NCBI GenBank assembly: GCA_944381535.1
Contig: CALWLN010000222.1
Coordinates: forward strand, 1 to 40,845
Reading direction: 5' to 3'
DNA length: 40,845 nucleotides
DNA from: an uncultured Lachnospiraceae bacterium
GTDB taxonomy: Bacteria > Bacillota > Clostridia > Lachnospirales > Lachnospiraceae
The notes under the pieces were generated by a model that made no database searches, was not told the origin of the DNA, and worked only from the letters and a program-made list of their open reading frames with translations. Shown piece by piece: positions 24,007 through 32,609 of the stretch. The number at the start of each line of letters is the position of its first letter. The first letter of the stretch is position 1. Made by a program: the position numbers and the translations under genes.

Positions 24007-25633
24007 TATTGGAAATTTTGCGGCCACGGCGGAGGGTCACCTGGGAAGCCGGAACTACGATAATCTTGCAGCCGGATTCTTTCAGCCGGCTGCAAATATC
24101 CGGCCAGCCGGCCAGAGAAAACACTCCCTCTCTCCCCTCCGGCTTATTTCGCTGTGCTTCCTTCCCTAGCTGAGACTTTTCCAAACTCTCCAATGCGCTT
24201 TTACTCAGAATTGCCAGATCCGGGCTGACGGCGTCCACCTCCGCGGACAGATAAGCCCGGCGGAAATAGCCTTTGAACTGGCGGGGGAGGTTTCGGAATC
24301 TTGGAGTCCAGGCGTCCGCCTCTTTTCTCCAGAAGCCGCACTGGAGCACCCTGCCCCCGGCAATGACTTTACTTCCCGCCAGTCCGACGCCCGGGCGGGC
24401 GCAGCTTCCCAGCAGCTGCCGTACACTGCCCGGAAGAATGGCCTTTGCGGATGTATTCAGCAGGAGCACAAAATCTGCCTGCGGGGATTTGTGTGTAACA
24501 TTGTAATCCCAGATAATTTCTGCCTGACATCCGGAAAGCTCCCGGTTTATGATATTCTTCCATTTTAAAGCGATACGCCCGGTCTCTCTTTCGAACGAAG
24601 CAGCGGGTTCTACCGATTTTTCCCACAAGCCAGCCTGAGCCGGGCCCTGCCAGCAGCAAACCCCCACTGTAATTCCCTTGGGTATTTCATAGGCTGTCCG
24701 GTAGAATCCCAAATCCTGGGACATGATGACAACACCCTTCTGCCCGTTTCGGGCGAGGGCAGCCTCCACCGCGCGCTTCCCCGCCTCATAGGCATAGGGC
24801 TTGCTGTCCGTATTTCCGGCGGTGGAGCCAGAGTGCATACGCCAGTGATATAAAATTTTCGGAATATGCTCAATCCTCTCCGCCACCTCACTGCACCGCA
24901 GCGCGAAGTCAAAATCCTGGGCCCCGTTGTAGCTGCTGTCCAGGCCGCCTGCCGCCTTCAGCACCCTGCGGGAGACCACCAGAAAATGGCAGATATAATT
25001 ATTCCCCAGCAAGAGCTCCCGGTTGAAATCCAGCTTGAAATGGGGCTCCATATACTGGGTCAGATCGGCGGAAACCTTGTCCTCATCGGAGTAGAGCATG
25101 TCCGCCCCGGTGTCGTTTATCCTTTTTACCATCTCATAGAGGGCGGAGGGAACCAGCAGATCATCATGGTCCAAAAGTCCGATGTATTCCCCCTCTGCCA
25201 TGGCAAAGCCCTGGTTGGTATTCTCGGAAATGCCTGCGTTGCGCTCTAATTTTCGATATTTCACTCTTGGTTCCGCGGAATAATGCCTTGCAATGGCCTG
25301 CCGCACCTTTTCGCTGCTGCTTCCGTCCGCAACGCAAAGTTCCCAATTTGGATAGGTCTGCGCCGCAACGGAATCTATCATCTGCCTCAAAAAAATCTCA
25401 TCTGTCTCAAAGGCCGGCACCACGATGCTCACCAGGGGCGCGTAGGGGAAGCTCCGGGCCCGCTGATCGCGAAGTTCCTCCGCCGTGGGCAGAAAGGACT
25501 GGTATGTCTGACCATAGTCCTGATAGGGCGCAGCCAGTTTTTCTTTAATTTTATAATATAAGTCTTCTGGCGCGTAGCGCCTGTAAAGGCTCCTTAATTT
25601 TTGCAAATTTCTTTTATTTATATTTCCGCTCAT
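23987..25633 (-). CDS. Large family 2 glycosyltransferase
   Basis: A 548-residue protein. After an 80-residue helical N-terminus comes a GT2 domain (VSIVVPAFETDE, LCVADGSSSE, metal site LLDHDDLLVP, NYICHFLVVSR, GAQDFDFALR). The region after about residue 310 looks like a degenerate second glycosyltransferase-type domain (ADFVLLLNTSA, GVGLAGSKVIAGG) without a clear acidic motif. Architecture resembles large rhamnan or capsule glycosyltransferases. It is preceded by its own promoter and may be monocistronic or lead into the rffA genes. Acceptor and donor are unknown. Confidence 0.82.
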   Translation of the reverse strand: MSGNINKRNLQKLRSLYRRYAPEDLYYKIKEKLAAPYQDYGQTYQSFLPTAEELRDQRARSFPYAPLVSIVVPAFETDEIFLRQMIDSVAAQTYPNWELCVADGSSSEKVRQAIARHYSAEPRVKYRKLERNAGISENTNQGFAMAEGEYIGLLDHDDLLVPSALYEMVKRINDTGADMLYSDEDKVSADLTQYMEPHFKLDFNRELLLGNNYICHFLVVSRRVLKAAGGLDSSYNGAQDFDFALRCSEVAERIEHIPKILYHWRMHSGSTAGNTDSKPYAYEAGKRAVEAALARNGQKGVVIMSQDLGFYRTAYEIPKGITVGVCCWQGPAQAGLWEKSVEPAASFERETGRIALKWKNIINRELSGCQAEIIWDYNVTHKSPQADFVLLLNTSAKAILPGSVRQLLGSCARPGVGLAGSKVIAGGRVLQCGFWRKEADAWTPRFRNLPRQFKGYFRRAYLSAEVDAVSPDLAILSKSALESLEKSQLGKEAQRNKPEGREGVFSLAGWPDICSRLKESGCKIIVVPASQVTLRRGRKISNIANFSI

Positions 25634-25737
25634 AAATTTCCTCAGTTTTTCATGTTTCCCGGGTTCTGCCAGAGTGGAATCAGCAATCGGCTGCCTCCCG
25701 GATATTTTTCACCGCAATTTCAACGTCCAATATGCTT

Positions 25738-25766
25738 AGTTTATCATACCTGGGATTTTTAGGCAA
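25738..25766 (-). promoter_or_regulatory. Promoter of the large glycosyltransferase
   Basis: TTGCCT (25761-25766), 17-base spacer, TAAACT (25738-25743), about 105 bases before the ATG. Confidence 0.5.
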
Positions 25767-25799
25767 TCTCCGAATGGAAAACATTTCTGTTCGCTAAAA

Positions 25800-25853
25800 C
25801 AAAACAAATGAACTGCCGCCCGAAAACCAGATTTGCGGTTCTCCGGGCGGCAG
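25800..25853 (-). terminator. Terminator of the zinc-ribbon/Gln-rich membrane protein gene
   Basis: CTGCCGCCCG (25813-25822) pairs perfectly with CGGGCGGCAG (25844-25853), and on the minus strand it is followed by a T-rich stretch (TTTGTTTTGTTTT). It lies just after the stop at 25877. Confidence 0.65.
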
Positions 25854-25876
25854 CAGCCGTTTCTCTTATATTTTTC

Positions 25877-27103
25877 TTAGAATAAACTGTTCAGCGCTCC
25901 AAACGCTCCCAAAGTACCTGCTATCACGTTCACAAGCAGCATGATTATCCAGGTCACGATACATGAGGCAGCCAGGGTACATGCCTTGGCGCTGGCAAAG
26001 GCATATAATTTTTTATTTTCCTCTGTCTCCACAGTGCTCTGGTAGCACGCATATTCCAAACCAATGGTAAATACGGAAAGAATTAAATAAACCGCTGTCG
26101 CAAAGGACCTGGAGCCAAGAGATATCAGTCCGCACACAAAAATGATTGGTACCTGATACATGGCCCGTCCGCCCACGAGAGCCAGCATCGATTTAAAGCT
26201 GGTTTTCCCTTTAAACAGGCCGGAAAACAGTTTCAGAAGAAATGCCTCCAGAACATCTGCTCCGCCGGTTACCAGGATGGCCAGGAAAAATACAGGGATA
26301 TAGGACACAGCAATTTGCCGCTGATAGGGTCTTATCAGCATGCTGATGATTCCAATCAGATAAATTAATACGGCAACAATGGTTTTCGCCGAACTAAATC
26401 CGATTCCAACAATGTGGTTTTCTTTTAAGGTCAGTTCGCGGATACGGGTAACGGGGGCCTTAAAGATGGGAACAATTTCGGCAAACATGCTTTTGGTGCT
26501 GGTAACTACGGTGTCCTTTGTTTCGTTGAACCATTCGGCTTCTTTGCCACGCTGCTGGGACTGGCCTTGCTGATACTGCTGACCTTGCGGTCCTTGCTGG
26601 TATTGCTGATACTGCTGGCCTTGTGGTCCTTGCTGGTATTGCTGATACTGCTGGCCTTGTGGAGCCTGCTGATTGGACTGATTCGGCTGGCCCTGCGGGG
26701 CTTGCTGATATTGCTGATACTGCTGGCCTTGCGGAGCCTGCTGATTGGGTTGATTTGGCTGACTTTGCGGGGTTTGCTGATTGGATTGGTTCGGCTGGCT
26801 TTGCGGGGCCTGCTGCGCTGGCGCTGACTGATACTGGGGCGCCTGCTGCGTAGGTGCCGACTGATATTGGGGCGCCTGCTGTTGGGGCTGGCTTTGCGGA
26901 GCCGCCTGCTGGGGTGCCTGCTGATATTGCGGTTCAGACTGACCCTGGAATGGCTGCTGGGGCGCCGACTGATATTGCGGGGCCGCCTGCTGGGGCGCCT
27001 GCGAAGCTTCTTGTGCCGTAGTTCCGGCTGTGGCTTGTGTACTACAGGTACACACTTCTCCGTCCTCTAATCTTCTGCCACATTGTGTACAAAATTTTGC
27101 CAT
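25877..27103 (-). CDS. Zinc-ribbon membrane protein with Gln/Pro-rich repeat linker
   Basis: A 408-residue protein: N-terminal zinc ribbon (FCTQCGRRLEDGEVCTC), a linker of about 165 residues made of Gln/Pro/Tyr/Ala/Ser repeats such as QYQQYQQGPQGQ and APQYQSAPQQ, then a C-terminal membrane domain of about five helices resembling the YIP1-type fold. Function is unknown. The ATG at 27103 has GGAGGAG and a perfect consensus promoter upstream, so it is probably well expressed and stands alone between promoter and terminator. The linker DNA is a tandem repeat and may vary in length between strains. It is the last gene before the AT-rich island on its right. Confidence 0.75.
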   Translation of the reverse strand: MAKFCTQCGRRLEDGEVCTCSTQATAGTTAQEASQAPQQAAPQYQSAPQQPFQGQSEPQYQQAPQQAAPQSQPQQQAPQYQSAPTQQAPQYQSAPAQQAPQSQPNQSNQQTPQSQPNQPNQQAPQGQQYQQYQQAPQGQPNQSNQQAPQGQQYQQYQQGPQGQQYQQYQQGPQGQQYQQGQSQQRGKEAEWFNETKDTVVTSTKSMFAEIVPIFKAPVTRIRELTLKENHIVGIGFSSAKTIVAVLIYLIGIISMLIRPYQRQIAVSYIPVFFLAILVTGGADVLEAFLLKLFSGLFKGKTSFKSMLALVGGRAMYQVPIIFVCGLISLGSRSFATAVYLILSVFTIGLEYACYQSTVETEENKKLYAFASAKACTLAASCIVTWIIMLLVNVIAGTLGAFGALNSLF

Positions 27104-27303
27104 AATTGCTCCTCCGTTCTTTGTATTTTTATGGATTTTAGAGAGTTTTTATAAACTAGCTTTATTATAAAAATTATGTCGTTTTTTGTCAATGGGATAG
27201 GACATGGTTTTCGCTGGAATAATTGGAAGCAGTGAAGGAGTGGCATGCTACTTGCATAAAGCCACTTCCTGATGAATAAAATCAGGTTGATAAACATTTC
27301 AGA
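27104..27303 (-). other. Gap between HNH gene and zinc-ribbon membrane protein
   Basis: It contains the consensus promoter at 27164-27192 and weak hairpins, including CCTGAT/ATCAGG at 27268-27286, just after the HNH stop. None has a T-run, so the end of the defence-like transcript is not clear. Confidence 0.4.
27164..27192 (-). promoter_or_regulatory. Consensus sigma-A promoter
   Basis: TTGACA (27187-27192), 17-base spacer, TATAAT (27164-27169): both boxes and spacing are exact consensus. It lies about 60 bases before the ATG of the zinc-ribbon membrane protein. Confidence 0.8.
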
Positions 27304-27939
27304 TTAGTATTCTTTCCTAAACACCTTCTTCCCATTATACACGGCCCGGAATTCCCGCTCTATCTTTACACATTTTATTGCCACTGCCCCCGTCGCCGCC
27401 TCCAATAACCGTTTCCGTTCAGGATCCTTTTCCCGGACTTTCTGTTTCTCTAACTCGATACACAGTTTTTCAAGTCTTTCCAGCAGCCACGCAAGATTAT
27501 GTACAGGACGATACAATTTCAGCATTTTAATCATCTCTCGTCCCTTAGGGTCATCGGAGGAAATTCCACCCAGCTCATTGCGGTAAAATATCTCATTGTA
27601 GTCTGTCTCTACCGGATTGTAAAACAATTCATTTACTATTCCAGAATCATTTGCGATATCCCCCTGATATTTATCGCCTTTAGACAAATTGCATTTTGGG
27701 CAAGACCACATCAAATTATTATAATCCACATCCAGCGAGTCTTTAACCCCTTTAAATGCCTTCACCGGAATAAAATGTTCCACATGATATGGAACGGTAA
27801 CCAATTCCTCTGACATATTGCAATAACAACAACGCCCCTGGAAATCTTTTTCTAAATATGGACTATACTTCTTTGGCACATTAAAATGTTTATCGCATGT
27901 CCTTTGTATTTTATGTTCTTTAAACTTATCGTACTTCAT
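27304..27939 (-). CDS. HNH endonuclease
   Basis: A 211-residue protein with a complete HNH motif in its first half: zinc Cys pair GRCCYCN (37-40), HVEHFIPVKAF (His52, His55), YNNLMWSCPKCNLSKGDK (Asn74/75, Cys80, Cys83). The C-terminal half is helical (LERLEKLCIELEKQK) without a recognised domain. HNH enzymes of this kind cut DNA and include many restriction enzymes. It begins 4 bases after the receiver gene stop and is the last gene of the methyltransferase/GHKL/receiver operon, making it the most likely effector. Base composition is AT-rich like its operon. Confidence 0.85.
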   Translation of the reverse strand: MKYDKFKEHKIQRTCDKHFNVPKKYSPYLEKDFQGRCCYCNMSEELVTVPYHVEHFIPVKAFKGVKDSLDVDYNNLMWSCPKCNLSKGDKYQGDIANDSGIVNELFYNPVETDYNEIFYRNELGGISSDDPKGREMIKMLKLYRPVHNLAWLLERLEKLCIELEKQKVREKDPERKRLLEAATGAVAIKCVKIEREFRAVYNGKKVFRKEY

Positions 27940-27943
27940 AACA

Positions 27944-28600
27944 TTATCCCAATAGCTCTTCGTACTGCCTCAATTGTTCAAAAACATCCTTCAACTCGTT
28001 CATATCCAACATTGTATCCAATGTTGTCTGATACATTTGCTTATATTTGCTTAATTCTGTCTCTATCCGAATGATCTCCTGCAAAGCCTTATCATCCGTC
28101 TGGTTTTTCTCCAAATTCTTTAATTCTGTCTCCAGTTTCGCTTCCAGTTCCGTTCTGCGGGCCACATATTTCTGCATGTTCAGTAAAATATTATCTACCA
28201 TTCTTTTCGTCTCAGCATGACCAGAATCAAGAAATACTTTTTTCATATACACTTTATCTGCGTCTGTGTACCGGGATTCCCTGCTTTCTTCGGGAGCATT
28301 TGTCAAAATAACCACCGGAAATTCCGGGGTCTCCTCATGCATAAATTCAATGATTTCCCATCCCTCTATCACTTCTTCTTTCGTATCCAATTTATAATCT
28401 ACAATAAGCGCATGAATATTCCCTTCCTCCACGTCCATACGTAATTCATCCAGGATTTCTTTCTTCGTTCTCGACTCCAGCTCGTATACTTTAAACTGAA
28501 TACCGGAATCTATCGCCTCTATCCCTGCATTGTCCAGTATCGACACTTGTATATCGTCACAATCACTTTTGTTATCATCCACAATTCCAATCCGATACAT
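27944..28600 (-). CDS. Receiver-domain protein with C-terminal coiled coil, no DNA-binding output
   Basis: A 218-residue protein. Residues 1-125 look like a CheY receiver: acidic pair in IGIVDDNKSD (Asp8, Asp9), phospho-acceptor candidate Asp68 in ALIVDYKL, Thr in VVILTNAPEE and Lys in KVYMKKVF. The rest is charged and helical, probably a coiled coil (TELEAKLETELKNLEKNQ), with no helix-turn-helix or enzyme domain. ATG 28600 is in a TAATG overlap with the stop of the GHKL gene and has a perfect AAAGGAGG site. It is the natural phosphorelay partner for the GHKL protein and may pass a signal to the HNH nuclease 4 bases downstream. Confidence 0.85.
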   Translation of the reverse strand: MYRIGIVDDNKSDCDDIQVSILDNAGIEAIDSGIQFKVYELESRTKKEILDELRMDVEEGNIHALIVDYKLDTKEEVIEGWEIIEFMHEETPEFPVVILTNAPEESRESRYTDADKVYMKKVFLDSGHAETKRMVDNILLNMQKYVARRTELEAKLETELKNLEKNQTDDKALQEIIRIETELSKYKQMYQTTLDTMLDMNELKDVFEQLRQYEELLG

Positions 28601-31125
28601 TATTTCCTCCTTTCCGGCTTTCTCCACACAATCTCCAGGCCAAAGCCTTTGTCTTTTGACATAACCGAAATGGTTCCGTCATTTCGCTCCACGGTTTCTT
28701 TTACAATCCACAGCCCCAATCCGGTTCCCTTGTCCCCTTTTGAAGTTTCTCCTATTTCAAATATCTTATCCGGATTGTCTCTGAATTTTTCCGCAAGCCC
28801 CGGACCATTATTTTCCATAAACAAATGAACATCATCTTCCTGCGGCGCTAACCGGAAAACGATTTCTCTCTGAGGATTATATTCCTGCTCCAGAAACCAG
28901 GCAGAATTCAAAATAAAATTATTGAGAATAATATACATATCTACCAGAGCTATCGAAACATCATCTTCTGCCAGTTCCGCTTCTTCCGGATTTAAAGATA
29001 CCCGAATGTGTTTTTCCTCTAACATGACTTTCCATGGGGCCAATATCATATTTAACATCTTCCGGAGAGATTTTTTTTGTACGCTCAGATTCTCTTTCTT
29101 CAATCCGTCCATAATGACATCCAAAAAAGCCGCAGTCAGTCTGTCATTTTTTTCCAGCGTGTCAATGCGATTATACGGATTGTATGCCGGAATTCCCACA
29201 TATTCTTGTCCTTTTAAAATATATCTTACCCGGCTGCGTAATTGCGCCGCTTCCACATGAAACTGAGTGTTAATGGCATTAAACTCATGAAAAAACGTGT
29301 TGAGAAGAATTCCTGATGAACTTAAAATCTGCAAAATCTGTTTGCTATTCAATGCTTTCTCCGAATCCTGCATCAGCTTGTAGACCGTCCCCAGCATCTC
29401 TTCTTCTGTAAACGTTCCTTTTTGCTCCCCGGGCGAAGATCCTTCATCCTCACCTCTCTTATTTTCTTCTGTTTGCTTTTCTGTTGCTCTGCGGACGGCC
29501 TCCTCCTGCACTTTTTTTGCATAGTCTGCCAGTTCATCTTTTATATCTTCAATCCATCTCGCATATTCTCTGTAAATATACTGCCGGTCAAACTCAAACT
29601 CTTTGACACTCTCCTGGAGCAGATTTACAAAGATATAATAGGTATCCGTTAGGGCAATGCCCTCGCGATTTGCCATATCTTCCAGATTCGGATTTGTCTC
29701 ACGTCCAATTTTTACCAGTCCTATCATCTGGTAGGGCTGAACTCTCCATGCTCCCGACCGATGTGCTACTGACGCAGGGCTTTTCTGCGCGCGTCCGCTT
29801 AGTCCAATCCAGTCATACATCGCCCCCTCGTCTCCGTATGGACGCACTTTAAAATCGTCCCGGTATATTTTTATTCCGGAGAACTGGGACAATAATTTTT
29901 TCCTTTTTTTGGTGGCAACTTTTTTCATGATAGCATATTTATTATTTTCATTCCTGAGAAAATACATTTCCGCTGAAAAAGGTCCCACCTTCTGTATTTT
30001 CTCCAGATTATCAGACGGCAGAATATCCTTTACATTCTTTTCCAGGGTGATCTCTTTGCTGTAATCCTCTTTGTGATAGCCCTCTTTCTGAAACTTTTTT
30101 CTTGCCCAAAATTCTTCCACCGATACTTTCTTCGAAGAACCATAAGCCTCCACCGTTATCTGCTTTCTCCACAAATCAACCTCGTTGCGCAGCAATTTTA
30201 TGCGCAATATCTCATTTCCATCGTATTCTGCCTTGATTCTGTAATCATAATCATCCTTATCTATGGCCACCTCCTCAGTTCTGTAATTAAACTTCGGATA
30301 AAACGCATTGTTTACGATTACTTCAAAGCGGTCAACGCTTCCGATGGGGTTAATACTCTTTAAATTCGTATTTACTTTTTGAAACAATCTCTCGCTCCAG
30401 GCTTCTCTTGTGGGCTGAAGTATGATAAGTGTCCCTGTGGACCACTGGTGTTCTTTAAAAACCTGCTTTTCTTTTCCCAGTTCTCTCTGCACAATTTCCT
30501 GATACTCTATAGGCTGCAACTCCAACTCAGCTTTCACATCACTAATTAATTTGGCATCGGCAAACTGTTCCCAATCCATTCTCCAGCGTACAACGCCCCT
30601 GCCTTCTTCCGCTTTCGTGTACATGGTGGATGTCAACGATAATTTATCTAGCGCAAATCTCCCTATTCCTTTTGCCCCTGTTTTAATACGCCCCTTATCG
30701 GATATTATATTTGTCTCTTTATTGCTGGTACCAATATACATCCATGCAGATTCTACAATATCCATGGTCATACCGGTGCCATTATCCGCGACAATGATCC
30801 GATTATGAGAAAAAAAGATATCCCTCAGCCTATTCTGGACTTCCTCCGTTAGATTCTTTTGTTTTACCCAGCTTCCTTTTCTATCCACATAATATTCCCG
30901 CACAAATTCCAATTCTTTCTCGGAAAGCTGCTGAGACAACAGCTCCGGCGCTATCTTATTAGGAATATCAGGGAACGGAACGTAGAAATCCACGTAAACA
31001 CAAGTTGCATCCGCGTCATAGGCATTTTTTATCAATTCTATCAATGCTCCGTCCACATCCGCAATATTCTCTCGCCCGATTAATCTGGCTGCTTTCGCTC
31101 CTACACGAAACTCAATCTGCTGCAT
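28600..31125 (-). CDS. Double-GHKL ATPase/histidine-kinase-like sensor
   Basis: An 841-residue soluble protein with two GHKL ATPase modules. The N-terminal one is Hsp90/MutL/MORC-like: ELIKNAYDAD (Glu30, Asn34, Asp37), VADNGTGM (Asp114) and KTGAKGIGRFALDKL (148-162). The C-terminal one is histidine-kinase-like: an H-box with FFHEFNAI (His613), N-box IILNNFILNS, ENNGPGL (771-777) and GTGLGLWIVKE (800-810). Between them are mixed regions and a Glu/Arg-rich coiled stretch (about 550-600). There is no transmembrane segment, so the signal is intracellular. ATG 31125 overlaps the methyltransferase by 14 bases, and the stop overlaps the receiver ATG. Function is inferred: a DNA- or phage-state sensor. 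Confidence 0.85.
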   Translation of the reverse strand: MQQIEFRVGAKAARLIGRENIADVDGALIELIKNAYDADATCVYVDFYVPFPDIPNKIAPELLSQQLSEKELEFVREYYVDRKGSWVKQKNLTEEVQNRLRDIFFSHNRIIVADNGTGMTMDIVESAWMYIGTSNKETNIISDKGRIKTGAKGIGRFALDKLSLTSTMYTKAEEGRGVVRWRMDWEQFADAKLISDVKAELELQPIEYQEIVQRELGKEKQVFKEHQWSTGTLIILQPTREAWSERLFQKVNTNLKSINPIGSVDRFEVIVNNAFYPKFNYRTEEVAIDKDDYDYRIKAEYDGNEILRIKLLRNEVDLWRKQITVEAYGSSKKVSVEEFWARKKFQKEGYHKEDYSKEITLEKNVKDILPSDNLEKIQKVGPFSAEMYFLRNENNKYAIMKKVATKKRKKLLSQFSGIKIYRDDFKVRPYGDEGAMYDWIGLSGRAQKSPASVAHRSGAWRVQPYQMIGLVKIGRETNPNLEDMANREGIALTDTYYIFVNLLQESVKEFEFDRQYIYREYARWIEDIKDELADYAKKVQEEAVRRATEKQTEENKRGEDEGSSPGEQKGTFTEEEMLGTVYKLMQDSEKALNSKQILQILSSSGILLNTFFHEFNAINTQFHVEAAQLRSRVRYILKGQEYVGIPAYNPYNRIDTLEKNDRLTAAFLDVIMDGLKKENLSVQKKSLRKMLNMILAPWKVMLEEKHIRVSLNPEEAELAEDDVSIALVDMYIILNNFILNSAWFLEQEYNPQREIVFRLAPQEDDVHLFMENNGPGLAEKFRDNPDKIFEIGETSKGDKGTGLGLWIVKETVERNDGTISVMSKDKGFGLEIVWRKPERRK

Positions 31126-32548
31126 ACCCTTCCTTCTCCTCAAACATGTAGTTTTCCACGTCATTTGGACTGATTCTGTATGTTTTTCCATTGGCATGGA
31201 TTCCTACATTCGTAACATACTCAAAAAATGCCTTGCTGCTCAGAATCTCTTCCGCTTGTTTCATCGTATAATTTCCCTTGGGGACAATATACATACCAGA
31301 ATACGGTACCGTTTCTTTCTCCAATAAATAATATTTCACTTTCCCTGTAATCAATGTTGACAACATAATTTTTTCTTGATTAATATGTGTCAACGCTTGA
31401 GAACGGCCATATTCAAACCACTGACTCTTTTTATCTACGTTCCTTTTCTGTAATTTGTCCATGTACTGCTTTAGATACCCTGCAATTTGCGGGAACATCC
31501 CCACAAACTGTTCCTCTGTATATCGACAATAAGCTCCATCTCTATAATAATAAGGGAATATAATATAATTTTTTTCCTGATTCTGCTTGCTTTTGGGGCT
31601 TGCCGCCAAACGTAAACCGCTTTTCTCCAGTTTGAAACCCGCTGTTTCTATCCACGTATCTTCTTCTATAAAAGATTTAATGATAAATGCCTCATTTAGC
31701 AAAGTTGCCACCGGAGCTGATACTTTGAAACAGTCACCAAATCTCTTTTTTCTCTGCTGTCCCATAGGAAAGGAATCGAAAGTCCATTTTCCCTTTAACT
31801 GACTTTTTAAAATTTCTACTTCTTTATGAAACTCCCTGTCTCTATAGATAAAAGTATCTCTCTGATTCTGTTTGGCGCAAATGATAATGGCAGAAGAGGT
31901 CTGATAATTCTCGAAAATCTTCTCAAATTTGAAATCTTCTAACTCGAGAAGGTATGGCAAAATATACTTTCGAAGTTCCTCTGAATATCTGTTTTTCATA
32001 AAATTATTCGGTATCAGATATGCCATAATCCCATCTGCTGCTAAGGCCTTTAAAGCAGCTTCTGTGAATGCATAATAGTAATCCGCCTTTCCTTTTTTGC
32101 ATACGGCAAAGTTCGTTCTGATTATTTCTCTGTCTGCCAGCTCCATATTATAATATGTAATATAAGGCGGATTTCCAACAACAAACTGGTATTCCGATTC
32201 ATATGTAAATTTTAGCGCGTCTGCCTGCCTGACATTCCACTCCACATCCCAGATTCCAAATTTCGCTGCAATATCGTCAAGATTATCCCTGCACTCCCTG
32301 CATGCTTCCTTTTCTTTTTCGATACCATGAATATCCCGTGACAGGCCAGCTCTTATTTCGCCTTCTGTTCTGTTATTTTTTCTCCCATCAGCTATGTATC
32401 TTCTGACGATTTCACACAAAAAACGGCCTGTTCCACATGAGTTCTCCAATATCTTTTTCCCATATAGCTGCTCCGTGTAACCAATTTTATCCAGCATGTA
32501 GTCCACGATTTCCGGTGGTGTATATACCTTACATGTTTTCTCGCCCAT
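31112..32548 (-). CDS. N6-adenine DNA methyltransferase (Eco57I/TaqI-like)
   Basis: A 478-residue gamma-class amino-methyltransferase: SAM-binding motif I ILENSCGTGRFL (33-44), an adenine-pocket Asp in RQADALKF (Asp110), and catalytic VVGNPPYITYY (Asn126-Tyr129). The C-terminal half should be the target-recognition region (FEYGRSQALTHINQEKIML, GNYTMKQAEEILSS). It would methylate adenine in a specific DNA sequence, protecting host DNA from a cognate nuclease. The ATG at 32548 begins MGEKTCKVYTPPEIV as in related enzymes; the ribosome site is weak. It is the first gene of a four-gene operon under its own promoter. The recognition sequence cannot be predicted. Confidence 0.9.
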   Translation of the reverse strand: MGEKTCKVYTPPEIVDYMLDKIGYTEQLYGKKILENSCGTGRFLCEIVRRYIADGRKNNRTEGEIRAGLSRDIHGIEKEKEACRECRDNLDDIAAKFGIWDVEWNVRQADALKFTYESEYQFVVGNPPYITYYNMELADREIIRTNFAVCKKGKADYYYAFTEAALKALAADGIMAYLIPNNFMKNRYSEELRKYILPYLLELEDFKFEKIFENYQTSSAIIICAKQNQRDTFIYRDREFHKEVEILKSQLKGKWTFDSFPMGQQRKKRFGDCFKVSAPVATLLNEAFIIKSFIEEDTWIETAGFKLEKSGLRLAASPKSKQNQEKNYIIFPYYYRDGAYCRYTEEQFVGMFPQIAGYLKQYMDKLQKRNVDKKSQWFEYGRSQALTHINQEKIMLSTLITGKVKYYLLEKETVPYSGMYIVPKGNYTMKQAEEILSSKAFFEYVTNVGIHANGKTYRISPNDVENYMFEEKEGYAAD

Positions 32549-32580
32549 TACTGCAATTGTTCCTTTTCGTATTTATGCCT

Positions 32581-32609
32581 ATTATACTGCAAGAATTAAA
32601 ATTTTACAA
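32581..32609 (-). promoter_or_regulatory. Promoter of the methyltransferase/GHKL/receiver/HNH operon
   Basis: TTGTAA (32604-32609), 17-base spacer, exact TATAAT (32581-32586), about 33 bases before the methyltransferase ATG. Confidence 0.65.

Noticed and set aside
23929..24027. Longer start of the small zinc-ribbon protein
   Set aside because: The extra residues would run through the end of the upstream glycosyltransferase and have no zinc-ribbon-family character.
26567..26827. Plus-strand Leu-rich open frame
   Set aside because: It is the antisense of the Gln-rich repeat (CAG read as CTG), without a ribosome site.
26560..26960. CRISPR-like tandem repeats
   Set aside because: The repeats are contiguous coding repeats in frame with the Gln/Pro-rich linker of the membrane protein; there are no unique spacers.
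28600..31125. Plain MutL mismatch-repair protein
   Set aside because: The N-terminal GHKL motif fits, but a second GHKL module, an H-box and a receiver partner are present, and there is no mutS neighbour.
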